Shown: positions 18,230 through 27,166, counted from the first letter of the stretch. The stretch: DNA of 64,000 bases from Phycicoccus avicenniae (GCF_018139485.1 NZ_JAGSNF010000003.1:248001-312000), one strand, 5' to 3'. The notes: generated by a model not told the origin, from the letters alone. Translations and numbers: made by a program.

Positions 18230-21073
18230 ATGCCCAGTCCCGCCGAGCGGTACGCCGCGGCCCAGGCCCGCAGCCGCCGGGAACGCTCGGAGCTCGGCCG
18301 GTTCACCGCGGCGCTCGACTTCCCGCTCGACCCGTTCCAGATCGAGGCGTGCGAGGCGGTCGAGGCCGGTCAGGGGGTCCTCGTCGCGGCGCCGACCGGC
18401 GCGGGCAAGACGGTCGTCGGCGAGTTCGCCGTCCAGCTCGCCCTCGCAACGGGTCGCAAGGCGTTCTACACGACGCCGATCAAGGCGCTGTCGAACCAGA
18501 AGTACCACGACCTCGCGGCGACGCACGGCGCCGAGAACGTCGGGCTGCTCACCGGCGACAGCTCCGTCAACGGGGAGGCGCCGGTCGTCGTCATGACGAC
18601 CGAGGTGCTGCGGAACATGATGTACGCGGGGTCCTCGACGCTCCTCGGGCTCGGCTTCGTCGTCATGGACGAGGTGCACTACCTCGCCGACCGGTTCCGC
18701 GGCGCCGTCTGGGAGGAGGTCATCATCCACCTCCCGGAGTCGGTGCAGGTCGTGTCCCTGTCCGCGACGGTGAGCAACGCGGAGGAGTTCGGCGACTGGC
18801 TCGCCGAGGTCCGCGGCAACCACGCCGTCGTCGTGTCCGAGCACCGACCGGTCCCGCTCTTCCAGCACATGACCGTCGGGACGACGATGTTCGACCTCTT
18901 CGCGGGCAACCGGGTGAACCCCGACCTGCTCCACGCCATCCGGGGCGCCGAGCAGCGCGGCCGCTTCGAGCAGGACACGGGACGGTCGAGCGGGCCGGGT
19001 GGCCGGCGGGGCGGAGGTCGTGGCGGTCACGGGGGACGTGGGGGCAAGGGCGGTCCCCGTGGCGGGCGCGCCGGCAAGGGCTTCTCGGACGGTCCGCAGC
19101 AGGCCCGCGGCTACACCCGGGGCAGCCGGCCCGGGGGAGGGGCGTCCCGGGCCGAGATGGTCGCCGAGCTCGACGCCGACGGCCTGCTCCCGGCGATCAC
19201 GTTCATCTTCAGCCGGGTCGGCTGCGAGGCGGCGGTCGGCCAGCTCCTCGCGGCCGGCACCCGCCTCGTCACCGAGCGCGAGGGCGACCGCATCCGCCGG
19301 CACGTCGAGCAGCGCGTCGAGGCGCTCGAGGACGAGGACCTCGGGGTCCTCGGGTACTGGGACTTCGTCGAGGGGCTGACCCGTGGGTTCGCCGCCCACC
19401 ACGCCGGGATGCTGCCGCTGTTCCGGGAGATCGTCGAGGAGCTGTTCACCGACGGACGGATCCGCGCGGTCTTCGCGACCGAGACCCTCGCCCTCGGCAT
19501 CAACATGCCCGCGCGCACCGTCGTCCTCGAGAAGCTCGTGAAGTTCAACGGCGAGGCCCACGTCGACATCACGCCCGCCGAGTACACCCAGCTCACCGGG
19601 CGGGCCGGACGCCGCGGCATCGACGTCGAGGGCCACGCCGTCGTCCAGTGGAGCCGGGGGACCGACCCGATGGCCGTCGGCGGTCTCGCGACGACGCGCA
19701 CCTACCCGCTGCGCTCGAGCTTCCGCCCGACGTACAACATGGCGGTCAACCTCGTCGCCCAGGTGGGCCGCGAGACCACCCGCGAGCTGCTCGAGACCTC
19801 GTTCGCCCAGTTCCAGGCCGACCGGGCGGTCGTCGGCATCGCGACGACGCTGCGCAAGAACGAGGAGGGCCTCTCGGGGTACGCCGAGGCGATGCACTGC
19901 GACCTCGGCGACTTCCGTGAGTACGCGCGGATCCGCCGCGAGCTCGCCGACGCCGAGAAGGACGGCCGCAAGCGACGGGCCGCCACCCGGCGGGCGGAGG
20001 CCGCCGTGTCGCTCGAGGCGCTGAGGGTGGGGGACGTCATCAGGATCCCCGCGGGACGGCGGGCCGGATGGGCCGTCGTCGTCCAGCCGGCGCGGACCGC
20101 GAAGGGCTCACCGAGCGGTCCGGGCGTCGTCACCGAGGACAAGCAGTTCCGGCGGCTGACGCTCGTCGACGTCCCCGAGCCGGTCGAGGCGATGGCCCGG
20201 GTCTCCGTCCCGAAGCACTTCAACCCCAAGTCCCCGAGGTCCCGGCGCGACCTCGCCGTGGCGCTGCGGGTGGCGACGCCCCACGGCCTCGAGGACGCCC
20301 CGTCGCGCCGGGGGCGCCCGGACGTCACCGCCCCCGAGCCCGACCTCGTCGACCACCTCCGGCGCGAGCTGAAGGACCACCCGTGCCACCAGTGCCCCAA
20401 GCGCGAGGACCACGCGCGCTGGGCCGAGCGCTGGTGGCGGCTCAAGCGCGAGACGACGGGCCTGCAGCGCCGCGTCGAGGGACGGACGAACACCGTCGCC
20501 CGCACGTTCGACCGGATCTGCGACGCCCTCGAGGACCTCGGCTACCTCGACGAGCGGGGCACCGTCGTCACCGAGCGGGGGGAGCGGCTGCGCCGGCTCT
20601 ACACCGAGAAGGACCTCCTTGCCGCGCAGTGCCTCAGGTACGAGGTGTGGAAGCGGCTCGACGCGCCCGGGCTCGCGGCCGCGGTGTCGGCGCTCGTCCA
20701 CGAGCCGCGGCACGAGGAGACCGACGTCCAGCCCCGCATGCCCACCGAGGACGTCGCCGAGGCCGTCCACGAGATGCAGCGGCACTGGTCGGACATCCAC
20801 GACCTGGAGACCGAGCACGACCTGCCGACGACGTCGATGCCGGACGGTGGGATGGCGTGGATGGTGCACCGCTGGGCGTCCGGCGGCCGGCTCGAGGACG
20901 TGCTGCGGGGCCAGGACATCGCGGCGGGCGACTTCGTCCGGCGGTGCAAGCAGCTCGTCGACCTGCTCGACCAGGTCGGGGACGCCGCGAGCGACCAGGT
21001 GCTGCGCCGGACCGCGCGGCAGGCCGTCGACGCCGTGCGGCGCGGTGTCGTCGCCGCCGACCGGCTCGACTGA
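18230..21073 (+). CDS. helY: Ski2/Mtr4-like DEAD/DEAH-box helicase HelY
   Basis: 947 residues. Superfamily 2 helicase with Walker A APTGAGKT (54-61), DEVH box (147-150), SATVSNAEEF motif III region and a DSHCT C-terminal domain (about 790-940). Relatives unwind structured RNA in decay or rRNA maturation. An unusual Gly/Arg-rich RGG-type stretch at about 257-284 lies between the two RecA domains and should be disordered and RNA-binding. The start is supported by a -10 TAGCCT ending six bases before the ATG. The gene stands at the end of the proteasome/tat block. Confidence 0.94.
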   Translation: MPSPAERYAAAQARSRRERSELGRFTAALDFPLDPFQIEACEAVEAGQGVLVAAPTGAGKTVVGEFAVQLALATGRKAFYTTPIKALSNQKYHDLAATHGAENVGLLTGDSSVNGEAPVVVMTTEVLRNMMYAGSSTLLGLGFVVMDEVHYLADRFRGAVWEEVIIHLPESVQVVSLSATVSNAEEFGDWLAEVRGNHAVVVSEHRPVPLFQHMTVGTTMFDLFAGNRVNPDLLHAIRGAEQRGRFEQDTGRSSGPGGRRGGGRGGHGGRGGKGGPRGGRAGKGFSDGPQQARGYTRGSRPGGGASRAEMVAELDADGLLPAITFIFSRVGCEAAVGQLLAAGTRLVTEREGDRIRRHVEQRVEALEDEDLGVLGYWDFVEGLTRGFAAHHAGMLPLFREIVEELFTDGRIRAVFATETLALGINMPARTVVLEKLVKFNGEAHVDITPAEYTQLTGRAGRRGIDVEGHAVVQWSRGTDPMAVGGLATTRTYPLRSSFRPTYNMAVNLVAQVGRETTRELLETSFAQFQADRAVVGIATTLRKNEEGLSGYAEAMHCDLGDFREYARIRRELADAEKDGRKRRAATRRAEAAVSLEALRVGDVIRIPAGRRAGWAVVVQPARTAKGSPSGPGVVTEDKQFRRLTLVDVPEPVEAMARVSVPKHFNPKSPRSRRDLAVALRVATPHGLEDAPSRRGRPDVTAPEPDLVDHLRRELKDHPCHQCPKREDHARWAERWWRLKRETTGLQRRVEGRTNTVARTFDRICDALEDLGYLDERGTVVTERGERLRRLYTEKDLLAAQCLRYEVWKRLDAPGLAAAVSALVHEPRHEETDVQPRMPTEDVAEAVHEMQRHWSDIHDLETEHDLPTTSMPDGGMAWMVHRWASGGRLEDVLRGQDIAAGDFVRRCKQLVDLLDQVGDAASDQVLRRTARQAVDAVRRGVVAADRLD

Positions 21074-21096
21074 GCGAGCGCGGCCGGCAGCGGCCG

Positions 21097-21504
21097 TCAC
21101 TCGCGGATGTCGCCGATGCGGATGTGGTTGCCGAACGGGTCCCGGATCGCGAAGTCGCGTCCGTAGGGCTGCTCGACGACCTCCTGCGTGACGTCCACCC
21201 CGGCGGCGACGACGCGGGCGTACATCTCCTCGACGTCGTCGCAGGTGAAGGCGAGCCAGCCGCCCCCGGCGCCCTTCGTGACGAGCGAGCGGATCTGCTC
21301 GGCGGTGGCCTCGTCGTGGGCGGGCACCCCGGGACGCTCGAGCAGGATCGACTTCGGGTCCCCGGGGACGCGCACCGTGAGCCAGCGCATCGGGCCGAAG
21401 TCCATGTCGGTGTCCACCTCGAGGCCGAGGACCTCGGTGTAGAACGTCAGGGCCTCGTCCTGGTCGAGGACGAAGATCGAGGAGATGTTGTTGCGGGTGA
21501 GCAT
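21097..21504 (-). CDS. VOC-superfamily (glyoxalase/bleomycin-resistance-like) protein
   Basis: 135 residues with the VOC beta-alpha-beta-beta-beta fold: IFVLDQDEALTFYTEVLGLEV at the start and GRDFAIRDPFGNHIRIGD at the end, the second carrying the usual metal-ligand region. These proteins are metal-dependent isomerases, lyases, dioxygenases or binding proteins; the substrate is not clear. A -10 TAGCGT (minus strand, 21547-21542) and GAGAGG ribosome binding site give a short leader. It is divergent from an AraC-type regulator, which probably controls it. Confidence 0.88.
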   Translation of the reverse strand: MLTRNNISSIFVLDQDEALTFYTEVLGLEVDTDMDFGPMRWLTVRVPGDPKSILLERPGVPAHDEATAEQIRSLVTKGAGGGWLAFTCDDVEEMYARVVAAGVDVTQEVVEQPYGRDFAIRDPFGNHIRIGDIRE

Positions 21505-21615
21505 GGGGTGCCTCTCGGAGCGAAGGATCGTGACGAGGAGGACGCTAGGGCCGCCGGCGCCGGGCCGCTTCTCCGAAAGTGCGGTTCGTGGACCGCGGGG
21601 CCGTACCGTGGCGCC

Positions 21616-22029
21616 GTGAGCGCCGCGAAGGAGGACCGGAACCGCCGCCTGCTGCGGGCCCGCGACACGATCGACCGGCACAGCACCGAGCCGCTCGACG
21701 TCGACGCCCTGGCGGCCGTGGCGTTCATGGGGCGGGCGCACTTCATCCGGGCCTTCAAGGCGGCCTTCGGCGAGACGCCGCACCGCTACCTCCAGCGGCG
21801 CAGGATCGAGCGGGCGATGACCCTGCTGCGGACGACGGACACCCCCGTCACGGACGTCTGCATGGCGGTCGGGTTCACGAGCCTCGGCACCTTCAGCCGG
21901 ACCTTCTCCGACGTCGTCGGGGTGCCGCCGAGCGAGTACCGCCGGGGACCGGACCCCGCGACGGGGTTCGTCCCGACGGCGTTCCGGATGCGCTGGACCC
22001 GTCCGGTCAGTCGAGGCCGAGAGCGGTGA
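21616..22029 (+). CDS. Short AraC-family transcriptional regulator
   Basis: 137 residues, consisting almost only of the AraC/XylS DNA-binding domain (two helix-turn-helix motifs, with GRAHFIRAFKAAFGETPHRYL and VGFTSLGTFSRTFSDVVG). There is no N-terminal effector domain, so it senses either its level of expression or another protein. GTG start with -10 TACCGT ending six bases before it. It is divergent from the VOC gene (111 bases), a common pairing of regulator and target. Its end overlaps the convergent exonuclease gene by 23 bases. Confidence 0.88.
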   Translation: MSAAKEDRNRRLLRARDTIDRHSTEPLDVDALAAVAFMGRAHFIRAFKAAFGETPHRYLQRRRIERAMTLLRTTDTPVTDVCMAVGFTSLGTFSRTFSDVVGVPPSEYRRGPDPATGFVPTAFRMRWTRPVSRGRER

Positions 22030-22951
22030 GCAGCCGGCCCACCGGGTTCTCGATGCCGTGCCGGGCGGCGAGCTCGTCGAGGGCGATGCGGTCGGCGACG
22101 ACCGACGGGATGGCGACGTCGACGTCGGGCACGGCGGCGTCCCGGCGCACGCGGACGACGTCGGGAGCGACGTCGAGGTAGTCCGCCACCGCCTCGAGGT
22201 TGGTCCGCCGGGCGCCCTTGATGGCCGGGTCGCCCCCGTCGACGGCCTCGCGCAGCGCGGCGAGCGACCCGTACTGCGCGATGAGCGTCGCGGCCGTCTT
22301 GTCGCCGATGCCCTTGACGCCGGGCAACCCGTCACTCGTGTCCCCCCGCAGGACGGACATCTCGAGGTAGCCCTCGCCGGAGGTCACGCCGTACTTCTCG
22401 GCGAGGGCGGCCTCGGTGAAGACGTCGGGCTCGCGGACGCCGCCCTTGCCGGTGTAGAGGACACGGACCTCGTGGGCGTCGTCGACGAGCTGGAGCAGGT
22501 CGCGGTCACCGGTGACGACGTCGACCGGCATGACGCCGTGGTGCGTCGTCGTCAGGGTGCCGATGACGTCGTCCGCCTCGCACTCGGGCACCCCGATCCG
22601 GGGGATCCCGACGGCGGCGAGGACGTCACGGATGAGCGGCACCTGCGGGGTGAGGTCGTCGGGGCTCTCCTCGGCGGTGTCCGAGCCGTCGGTGAGCCGG
22701 TGGGTCTTGTAGGTCGGCACGAGGTCGACCCGCCACTGCGGTCGCCAGTCGTCGTCCCAGCACGCGACGAGGTGCGTCGGCCGGTGCGCGGTGACGAGCG
22801 TCGCGATCATGTCGAGGAAGCCGCGCAGGGCGTTCGTCGGGGTCTCGTCGGGGGATTCCCGCCGGTCCGGCACCCCGTAGAACGCGCGGAAGTACAGCGA
22901 GGCGCTGTCGAGCAGCAGCAGCTTCTGCGGGCGGGTCGTCTCGCGCGGCAT
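22007..22951 (-). CDS. 5'-3' exonuclease (FEN/PolA-exonuclease-like)
   Basis: 314 residues matching the 5'-nuclease domain of DNA polymerase I without the polymerase. Acidic metal-binding residues occur in LLLDSASLYFRAFY, ECEADDVIGTL and VTGDRDLLQLVDD, and the helix-hairpin-helix GVKGIGDKTAATLI binds DNA. Likely removes RNA primers or flaps. Stand-alone copies next to full PolA are normal in actinobacteria. ATG with minus-strand -10 TAGGCT (22964-22959) seven bases upstream, a leaderless layout. Confidence 0.93.
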   Translation of the reverse strand: MPRETTRPQKLLLLDSASLYFRAFYGVPDRRESPDETPTNALRGFLDMIATLVTAHRPTHLVACWDDDWRPQWRVDLVPTYKTHRLTDGSDTAEESPDDLTPQVPLIRDVLAAVGIPRIGVPECEADDVIGTLTTTHHGVMPVDVVTGDRDLLQLVDDAHEVRVLYTGKGGVREPDVFTEAALAEKYGVTSGEGYLEMSVLRGDTSDGLPGVKGIGDKTAATLIAQYGSLAALREAVDGGDPAIKGARRTNLEAVADYLDVAPDVVRVRRDAAVPDVDVAIPSVVADRIALDELAARHGIENPVGRLLTALGLD

Positions 22952-22972
22952 GGCGCCGAGCCTAGGGGAGGC

Positions 22973-23341
22973 TCACGCCGCGCGGGTGTCGGCCTCGCGC
23001 AGCACGACGATCGGCGCGCGGGCGACCCAGGCGTCGATGGAGGAGGCCTGGCGCGAGTACCAGGGCTGGACCCGCCACACCTCGCGGACGACGTGCCGCC
23101 GCTCGTCGGGGTCGGTGATCTCGTGCGCGACGACGTCGACGTCCCGGCCGCGCAGGTGCAGCCGGGCGCGGGGGTCGGCCCGCAGGTTCGCGAGCCAGTC
23201 CCGCCGGCCCGGGGTCCCGGTGATGACGAGGCGGCCGTCGGCGACGACGTACCAGATCTCGATCCGGGACTCCCGTCCGCTGCGGCGACCCCGGGTCGTC
23301 AGCTCGCAGGTGGCGGACTCGGGCAACGTCGTGACATCCAT
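22973..23341 (-). CDS. Deazaflavin/flavin-dependent oxidoreductase (nitroreductase-type split-barrel)
   Basis: 122 residues resembling the DUF385/FDR family: LTTRGRRSGRESRIEIWYV near the start and GRRDWLANLRADPRARLHLRG in the middle. Members bind F420 or flavin nucleotides in a split beta-barrel and reduce quinones or similar compounds; many are uncharacterised. Which cofactor is used here cannot be told. The gene lies directly upstream, on the same strand, of the exonuclease and is divergent from the Lrp regulator. Confidence 0.82.
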   Translation of the reverse strand: MDVTTLPESATCELTTRGRRSGRESRIEIWYVVADGRLVITGTPGRRDWLANLRADPRARLHLRGRDVDVVAHEITDPDERRHVVREVWRVQPWYSRQASSIDAWVARAPIVVLREADTRAA

Positions 23342-23455
23342 GGAAGGAGCCCATCACCTCAGGTTCACTTGAGGTCAAGCCGAGGACGAGGTACGGACGT
23401 CCGGCCCGTGGATCGGCGGCTGCCGAGGGGGAGCGGCGCCCACTAGTCTGGCCGC

Positions 23456-23878
23456 GTGGAAGACCTCGACCGCCGCATCGTCGACCTCCTCACCGGGGAC
23501 GGCCGGATGAGCTACACCGACCTGGGCAAGGCGCTCGGGATGTCGACCTCCGCCGTCCACCAGCGGGTCCGCCGGCTCGAGGAGCGCGGGGTCATCACCG
23601 GCTACACGGCGACGGTCGACCACCGCGAGCTCGGGCGGGAGCTCACGGCGTTCATGTCGGTCACCCCGCTCGACCCCGCCGCGCCGGACGACATCCCGCA
23701 GCGGCTGCACGACATCCCCGAGATCGAGGAGTGCCACTCGGTGGCCGGCGACGAGAACTACATCCTCAAGATCCGGGTGGCCACCCCGCAGAACCTCGAG
23801 GAGCTCATCGCGCGGATCCGGGGGTCGGCGCACGTCTCGACCCGGACGACGGTGGTGCTCTCCACGCCCTGGGAGTGA
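23456..23878 (+). CDS. Lrp/AsnC-family transcriptional regulator
   Basis: 140 residues: winged helix-turn-helix (about 1-60, DRRIVDLLTGDGRMSYTDLGKALGMSTSAVHQRVRRLE) and a RAM ligand-binding domain (about 65-140). Such proteins usually sense amino acids and act on a neighbouring gene or globally. GTG with -10 TAGTCT ending six bases before it. It is divergent from the flavin/F420 oxidoreductase gene and convergent with DUF1015. It could also control the lysine genes further right, but nothing here shows that. Confidence 0.92.
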   Translation: MEDLDRRIVDLLTGDGRMSYTDLGKALGMSTSAVHQRVRRLEERGVITGYTATVDHRELGRELTAFMSVTPLDPAAPDDIPQRLHDIPEIEECHSVAGDENYILKIRVATPQNLEELIARIRGSAHVSTRTTVVLSTPWE

Positions 23879-23897
23879 GACCTGCCGGGGCGGCCGG

Positions 23898-25016
23898 TCA
23901 GGCGCGCTCGGGGTGGGCCAGGGCCCGTCGCCGGTCGTCGACCGCGGCAGGGGCCCGGAGGAAGATCCCGGACGCCGGCTTCGGCGCGAAGAAGGTGCTC
24001 TTGGCCGGCACGACCTCCCCGGCGTCGGCGATGGCCGTGACCGCCGCGAGCCCGGGGGCGGGCGGGATGACGAGGGCGCCGCCGTCCGCGTCGCACGCCG
24101 CGACGAGGACGTCGGTGAGCTCACGCACCGGCTCGACGGACGTCCCCGGCGGCAGGTGGTCCAGGACGAGGGCGTGCAGCAGGGAGACGTCCAGGCCTGC
24201 CGCGCCGCCCGGGCGCACGCCGGTGAACCGCGCGCCGTACCAGCGGCCCCCGAGGTAGACGGCGCTCCCGGAGCGCGCGGCGTCCCGGGCGTCGGCCGCC
24301 GGGCGCACCTCGAAGTCGCGTTCGAGGAGCGTGAGGAACGCCTGCGGGTCGAGCGGACCGTGGACCCACCGGTCGAAGGACTCCAGCCGCAGACCACCGA
24401 GGGAGTAGACGGCGCAGAGGACCCCATGACCCGGCGCACGTCCGGAGCGCTCCCACACCCGGAGCGCGGCCGCGACCCGGTGGTGCCCGTCGGCGATGTA
24501 GTGCAGGCCCGTCTCGAGCTCGCGGCAGAGCTCCTCGGTGCTCGCGCCCGGGGGTACCTGCCACACCGTCTGCTGCGTCCCGTCAGCCCCTGGGACGTCG
24601 AGCAGTGGGGGTGAGACGAGGGCGTCCGCGACCGCCCGCTCGGCCACCGGACCGGCGTGGTGCATGGTGCTCACGAGGTCGACCCGTTGCGGGACCGACT
24701 CGAGGTAGTGGGAGAGGGCCTCGACGCGGTCGGCCTGGACCTCCTCGTGGCGCAGGACCCGGCCCGCGACGAAGACCTCGGGAGTGATGTCGCAGACGAT
24801 GCCGACGTGGTCGGCGACCGGGGTGCGCTGCCGGTAGACGTACACCGCGGGGGCCATCGCATCGTACGCCTCCGGCCGGACCGGACGAGGACCGGACCGG
24901 GCGGCCACCGCGGTCTCGGCCATCGCGGCCACCTCGCCGGCCGCGGCGTCGGGGCGGACGAGCCAGGCCGCGAAGGGGTGCACGGACCCGGAGGTCATCG
25001 GGGGCGGCTCGGTCAC
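23898..25016 (-). CDS. DUF1015 family protein
   Basis: 372 residues from the GTG at 25016. I chose it over the GTG at 25022 because a minus-strand -10 TACGCT (25028-25023) directly abuts 25022 but is six bases from 25016, the leaderless spacing seen elsewhere here. The hallmark YIADGHHRVAAA motif (DGHHR) and VPAKSTFFAPKP near the end identify the family. DGHHR-type motifs recall SerK/ParB-like serine kinases, so a kinase role has been suggested for the group; I treat that as speculation. It lies tail to tail with the Lrp gene. Confidence 0.85.
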   Translation of the reverse strand: MTEPPPMTSGSVHPFAAWLVRPDAAAGEVAAMAETAVAARSGPRPVRPEAYDAMAPAVYVYRQRTPVADHVGIVCDITPEVFVAGRVLRHEEVQADRVEALSHYLESVPQRVDLVSTMHHAGPVAERAVADALVSPPLLDVPGADGTQQTVWQVPPGASTEELCRELETGLHYIADGHHRVAAALRVWERSGRAPGHGVLCAVYSLGGLRLESFDRWVHGPLDPQAFLTLLERDFEVRPAADARDAARSGSAVYLGGRWYGARFTGVRPGGAAGLDVSLLHALVLDHLPPGTSVEPVRELTDVLVAACDADGGALVIPPAPGLAAVTAIADAGEVVPAKSTFFAPKPASGIFLRAPAAVDDRRRALAHPERA

Positions 25017-25061
25017 CGGCACAGCGTACGGACACCCGGGCCGGTCCTCGACCGACCACGG

Positions 25062-26039
25062 TCACCCGGCGAGCCGCGTCTCCTGGTCCTCCACGACGAG
25101 GACGCCGTTGAGCGCGGCCCCGAGGCGCATCCCGGCCCCCGCGGCGAGGACGACCTGGCTCATCGGGTCGACGACGTTCCCCGCGGCCCAGACCCGGGGG
25201 AGGGCGGTGCGTCCGACGGGGTCCGCCTCGACGTGACGGGCGAGGACCGTCCCGCCCATCTCGAGGTCGAGCACGGCGAGCCCGAGGCCGTCGAGGAGGG
25301 CCGAGCGGGGCTCGACGAACGAGGCGACGACGACGGCGTCGGCCGGGACGACCCCGGCGGCCGTCTCGAGCCCGACCAGGGTGCCGTCGCACTCGACGAC
25401 CCCGGTGGCGGGTCCCTCGTGGACCGGGACGTCGAGGCGGGCCAGCCGGTCGCGGGCCGCGTCGTCGAGGGCGTCGGCGTCGTGGGCGAGAACCGCCAGC
25501 CGGTCGGTGAGCTGCCCGAAGAGGCCGACCTGGTGCATGGCCGCCGGGCTCGCCGCGAGGACGACGACGCGCTGGTCGCGCACCTCCCAACCGTGGCAGT
25601 AGGGGCAGTGGACGACCCCGCGCCCCCAGTGCCGGGCCAGGCCGTCGACCTCCGGCAGCCGGTCGACCGCTCCGGTGGTCACGACGAGGTGCCGGGCCCG
25701 ATGGACGTCGCCCGCTGCCGTCCTCACGGTGACGGCGTCGTCGTCCGTGGTCGCCGAGACGGCCTCGGCGGTCACGACGCGACCGCCGTAGGACTCGAGC
25801 TCGGCGCGGCCGCGGGCCAGGAGCTCGAGCGGGGGGACGCCGTCGTGGCCGAGGAAGCCGTGGACCCCGTCGGCGGGGGCGTTGCGGGGCTCGGCGGCGT
25901 CGAGGACGAGGACCGAGCGGCGGGATCGGGCGAGGACGGTCGCGGCGGACAGCCCGGCGGCGCCGCCTCCGACGACGAGGACGTCGACGGTCGGGGACGC
26001 ATCGGTCACGGACGACGTGGGGGAGGTGGGGGTGCTCAT
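25062..26039 (-). CDS. FAD/NAD(P)-dependent oxidoreductase, thioredoxin-reductase-like
   Basis: 325 residues from the ATG at 26039. FAD-binding GGGAAGLSAATVLARS near the N-terminus, a redox-type CPYC pair in VVHCPYCHGWEVRD, and the C-terminal VWAAGNVVDPMSQVVLAAGAG segment. Resembles the pyridine-nucleotide disulfide oxidoreductases related to TrxB; the partner could be thioredoxin or a small molecule. An in-frame extension upstream would run into the divergent promoter and is not used. It is divergent from an XRE-cupin regulator (47 bases apart), which probably controls it. Confidence 0.88.
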   Translation of the reverse strand: MSTPTSPTSSVTDASPTVDVLVVGGGAAGLSAATVLARSRRSVLVLDAAEPRNAPADGVHGFLGHDGVPPLELLARGRAELESYGGRVVTAEAVSATTDDDAVTVRTAAGDVHRARHLVVTTGAVDRLPEVDGLARHWGRGVVHCPYCHGWEVRDQRVVVLAASPAAMHQVGLFGQLTDRLAVLAHDADALDDAARDRLARLDVPVHEGPATGVVECDGTLVGLETAAGVVPADAVVVASFVEPRSALLDGLGLAVLDLEMGGTVLARHVEADPVGRTALPRVWAAGNVVDPMSQVVLAAGAGMRLGAALNGVLVVEDQETRLAG

Positions 26040-26069
26040 GGTTCGAGCGTGCGGCGCCGCCGACCGACG

Positions 26070-26087
26070 TGGCAAACTCCGTTGCCA
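26070..26087. promoter_or_regulatory. Putative operator (TGGCAA-N6-TTGCCA) at the start of the XRE-cupin gene
   Basis: A perfect dyad of 6-base arms with a 6-base spacer lies directly before and into the ATG at 26087, in the divergent region of 47 bases. A half-site repeat CGGCAAAC follows at 26091-26098. Probably the binding site of the XRE-cupin protein itself, controlling both genes. Confidence 0.55.
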
Positions 26088-26665
26088 TGACGGCAAACCT
26101 CGACCCGCTCGCCGTGGGGCATCGGCTGCGCGACCTGCGGACCCGGCGGCGGCTCACCCTCGCGGAGGTCGCCCGGGACAGCGGGGTCTCCGTGAGCACC
26201 CTCTCCCGGCTGGAGTCGGGCAAGCGTGGGGCCACGCTCGAGCACCTCGTGCCGCTCGCCCGCGTCTACCGGGTGACGCTCGACGAGCTCGTCGACGCGC
26301 CGGACTCCGCGGACCCCCGCGTCCACCTGCGGCCGGTCGACCACGCGTACGCCACGGTCATCCCGCTGACCCGACGGGTCGGCGGTCCCCGCTCGTTCAA
26401 GATGGTGCTCCGTCCCGACGGCCGCGAGCCCGACCCCCGCAGCCACGAGGGCTACGACTGGATCTACGTCCTCGACGGCCGGCTGCGGCTCGTCCTCGCG
26501 GAGCACGACGTCGTCCTCGGGGTCGGCGAGGTCGCGGAGTTCGACACCCGCACGCCGCACTGGTTCGGCTGCGCGGACGACCGCCCCGTCGAGCTACTGA
26601 GCATCATGGGCCCGCAGGGGGAGCGGATGCACGTCCGGGCCCGCCCGAAGCAGGCGCGCTCCTAG
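26087..26665 (+). CDS. XRE-family regulator with cupin sensor domain
   Basis: 192 residues: helix-turn-helix (about 8-62, RLRDLRTRRRLTLAEVARDSGVS) and a C-terminal cupin barrel (about 95-185, GYDWIYVLDGRLRLVL and FDTRTPHWFG) that would bind a small ligand. Such regulators usually repress a neighbouring gene. I chose the ATG at 26087; the GTG at 26069 would put the operator-like dyad inside the coding sequence. Its stop TAG shares a CTAG palindrome with the stop of the convergent YbaK gene. Confidence 0.9.
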   Translation: MTANLDPLAVGHRLRDLRTRRRLTLAEVARDSGVSVSTLSRLESGKRGATLEHLVPLARVYRVTLDELVDAPDSADPRVHLRPVDHAYATVIPLTRRVGGPRSFKMVLRPDGREPDPRSHEGYDWIYVLDGRLRLVLAEHDVVLGVGEVAEFDTRTPHWFGCADDRPVELLSIMGPQGERMHVRARPKQARS

Positions 26666-27147
26666 CGAGCGATGTCGGCGACGGTCGCGCCGGTGACCCG
26701 CAGCAGGTCGGCGGGGGCGAGGCCGAGGTCGAGGCCGCGCCGTCCCCCCGAGACGTAGACGACGTCGTACAGCTCGGCGGTCTCGTCGACGACGGTCGGC
26801 AGCGGACGCTTCTGCCCGACGGGGGAGATCCCGCCGACGACGTAGCCGGTCGATCGCTCGGCGTCCTCAGGGCGCGCCATCGTCACCTTCTTCACCCCCA
26901 GCGCCGCCGCCATCCCCTTGAGGTCGAGCGACCCCGCGACGGGGACGACGCCGACCGCGAGGCCGTCGCCGGTGTCGACGAGCAGCGTCTTGAAGACCTG
27001 CTCCGGCGGCTGGCCCAGCACGGCAGCCGCCTCGAGCCCGTAGGACGGCGCGGCCGGGTCGTGCTCGTACGGGTGCTGGGTGAACGCGACCCCGGCATCG
27101 GTGAGCGCGACGGTCGCGGGGGTGCCGGACGGCGCGCGACGGGCCAT
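26662..27147 (-). CDS. YbaK/EbsC-type Cys-tRNA deacylase
   Basis: 161 residues with the YbaK fold: FTQHPYEHDPAAPSYGLEAA near the start, VFKTLLVD with the conserved Lys, KGMAAALGVKKVTMA and GYVVGGISPVGQKR. Such proteins hydrolyse misacylated tRNA (for example Cys-tRNA-Pro). ATG with minus-strand -10 TAGCCT (27160-27155) seven bases upstream. The annotated upstream extension is out of character with the family. It lies 19 bases after the end of the kamA gene's stop, on the same strand. Confidence 0.9.
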   Translation of the reverse strand: MARRAPSGTPATVALTDAGVAFTQHPYEHDPAAPSYGLEAAAVLGQPPEQVFKTLLVDTGDGLAVGVVPVAGSLDLKGMAAALGVKKVTMARPEDAERSTGYVVGGISPVGQKRPLPTVVDETAELYDVVYVSGGRRGLDLGLAPADLLRVTGATVADIAR

Positions 27148-27166
27148 GCGGACCAGGCTACGGGCC

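Noticed and set aside
16952-19897. 981-residue minus-strand frame opposite tatC, the lipid kinase and helY
   Set aside because: Composition is Asp/Val/Leu/Arg-rich shadow sequence without motifs; both real genes on the plus strand are certain.
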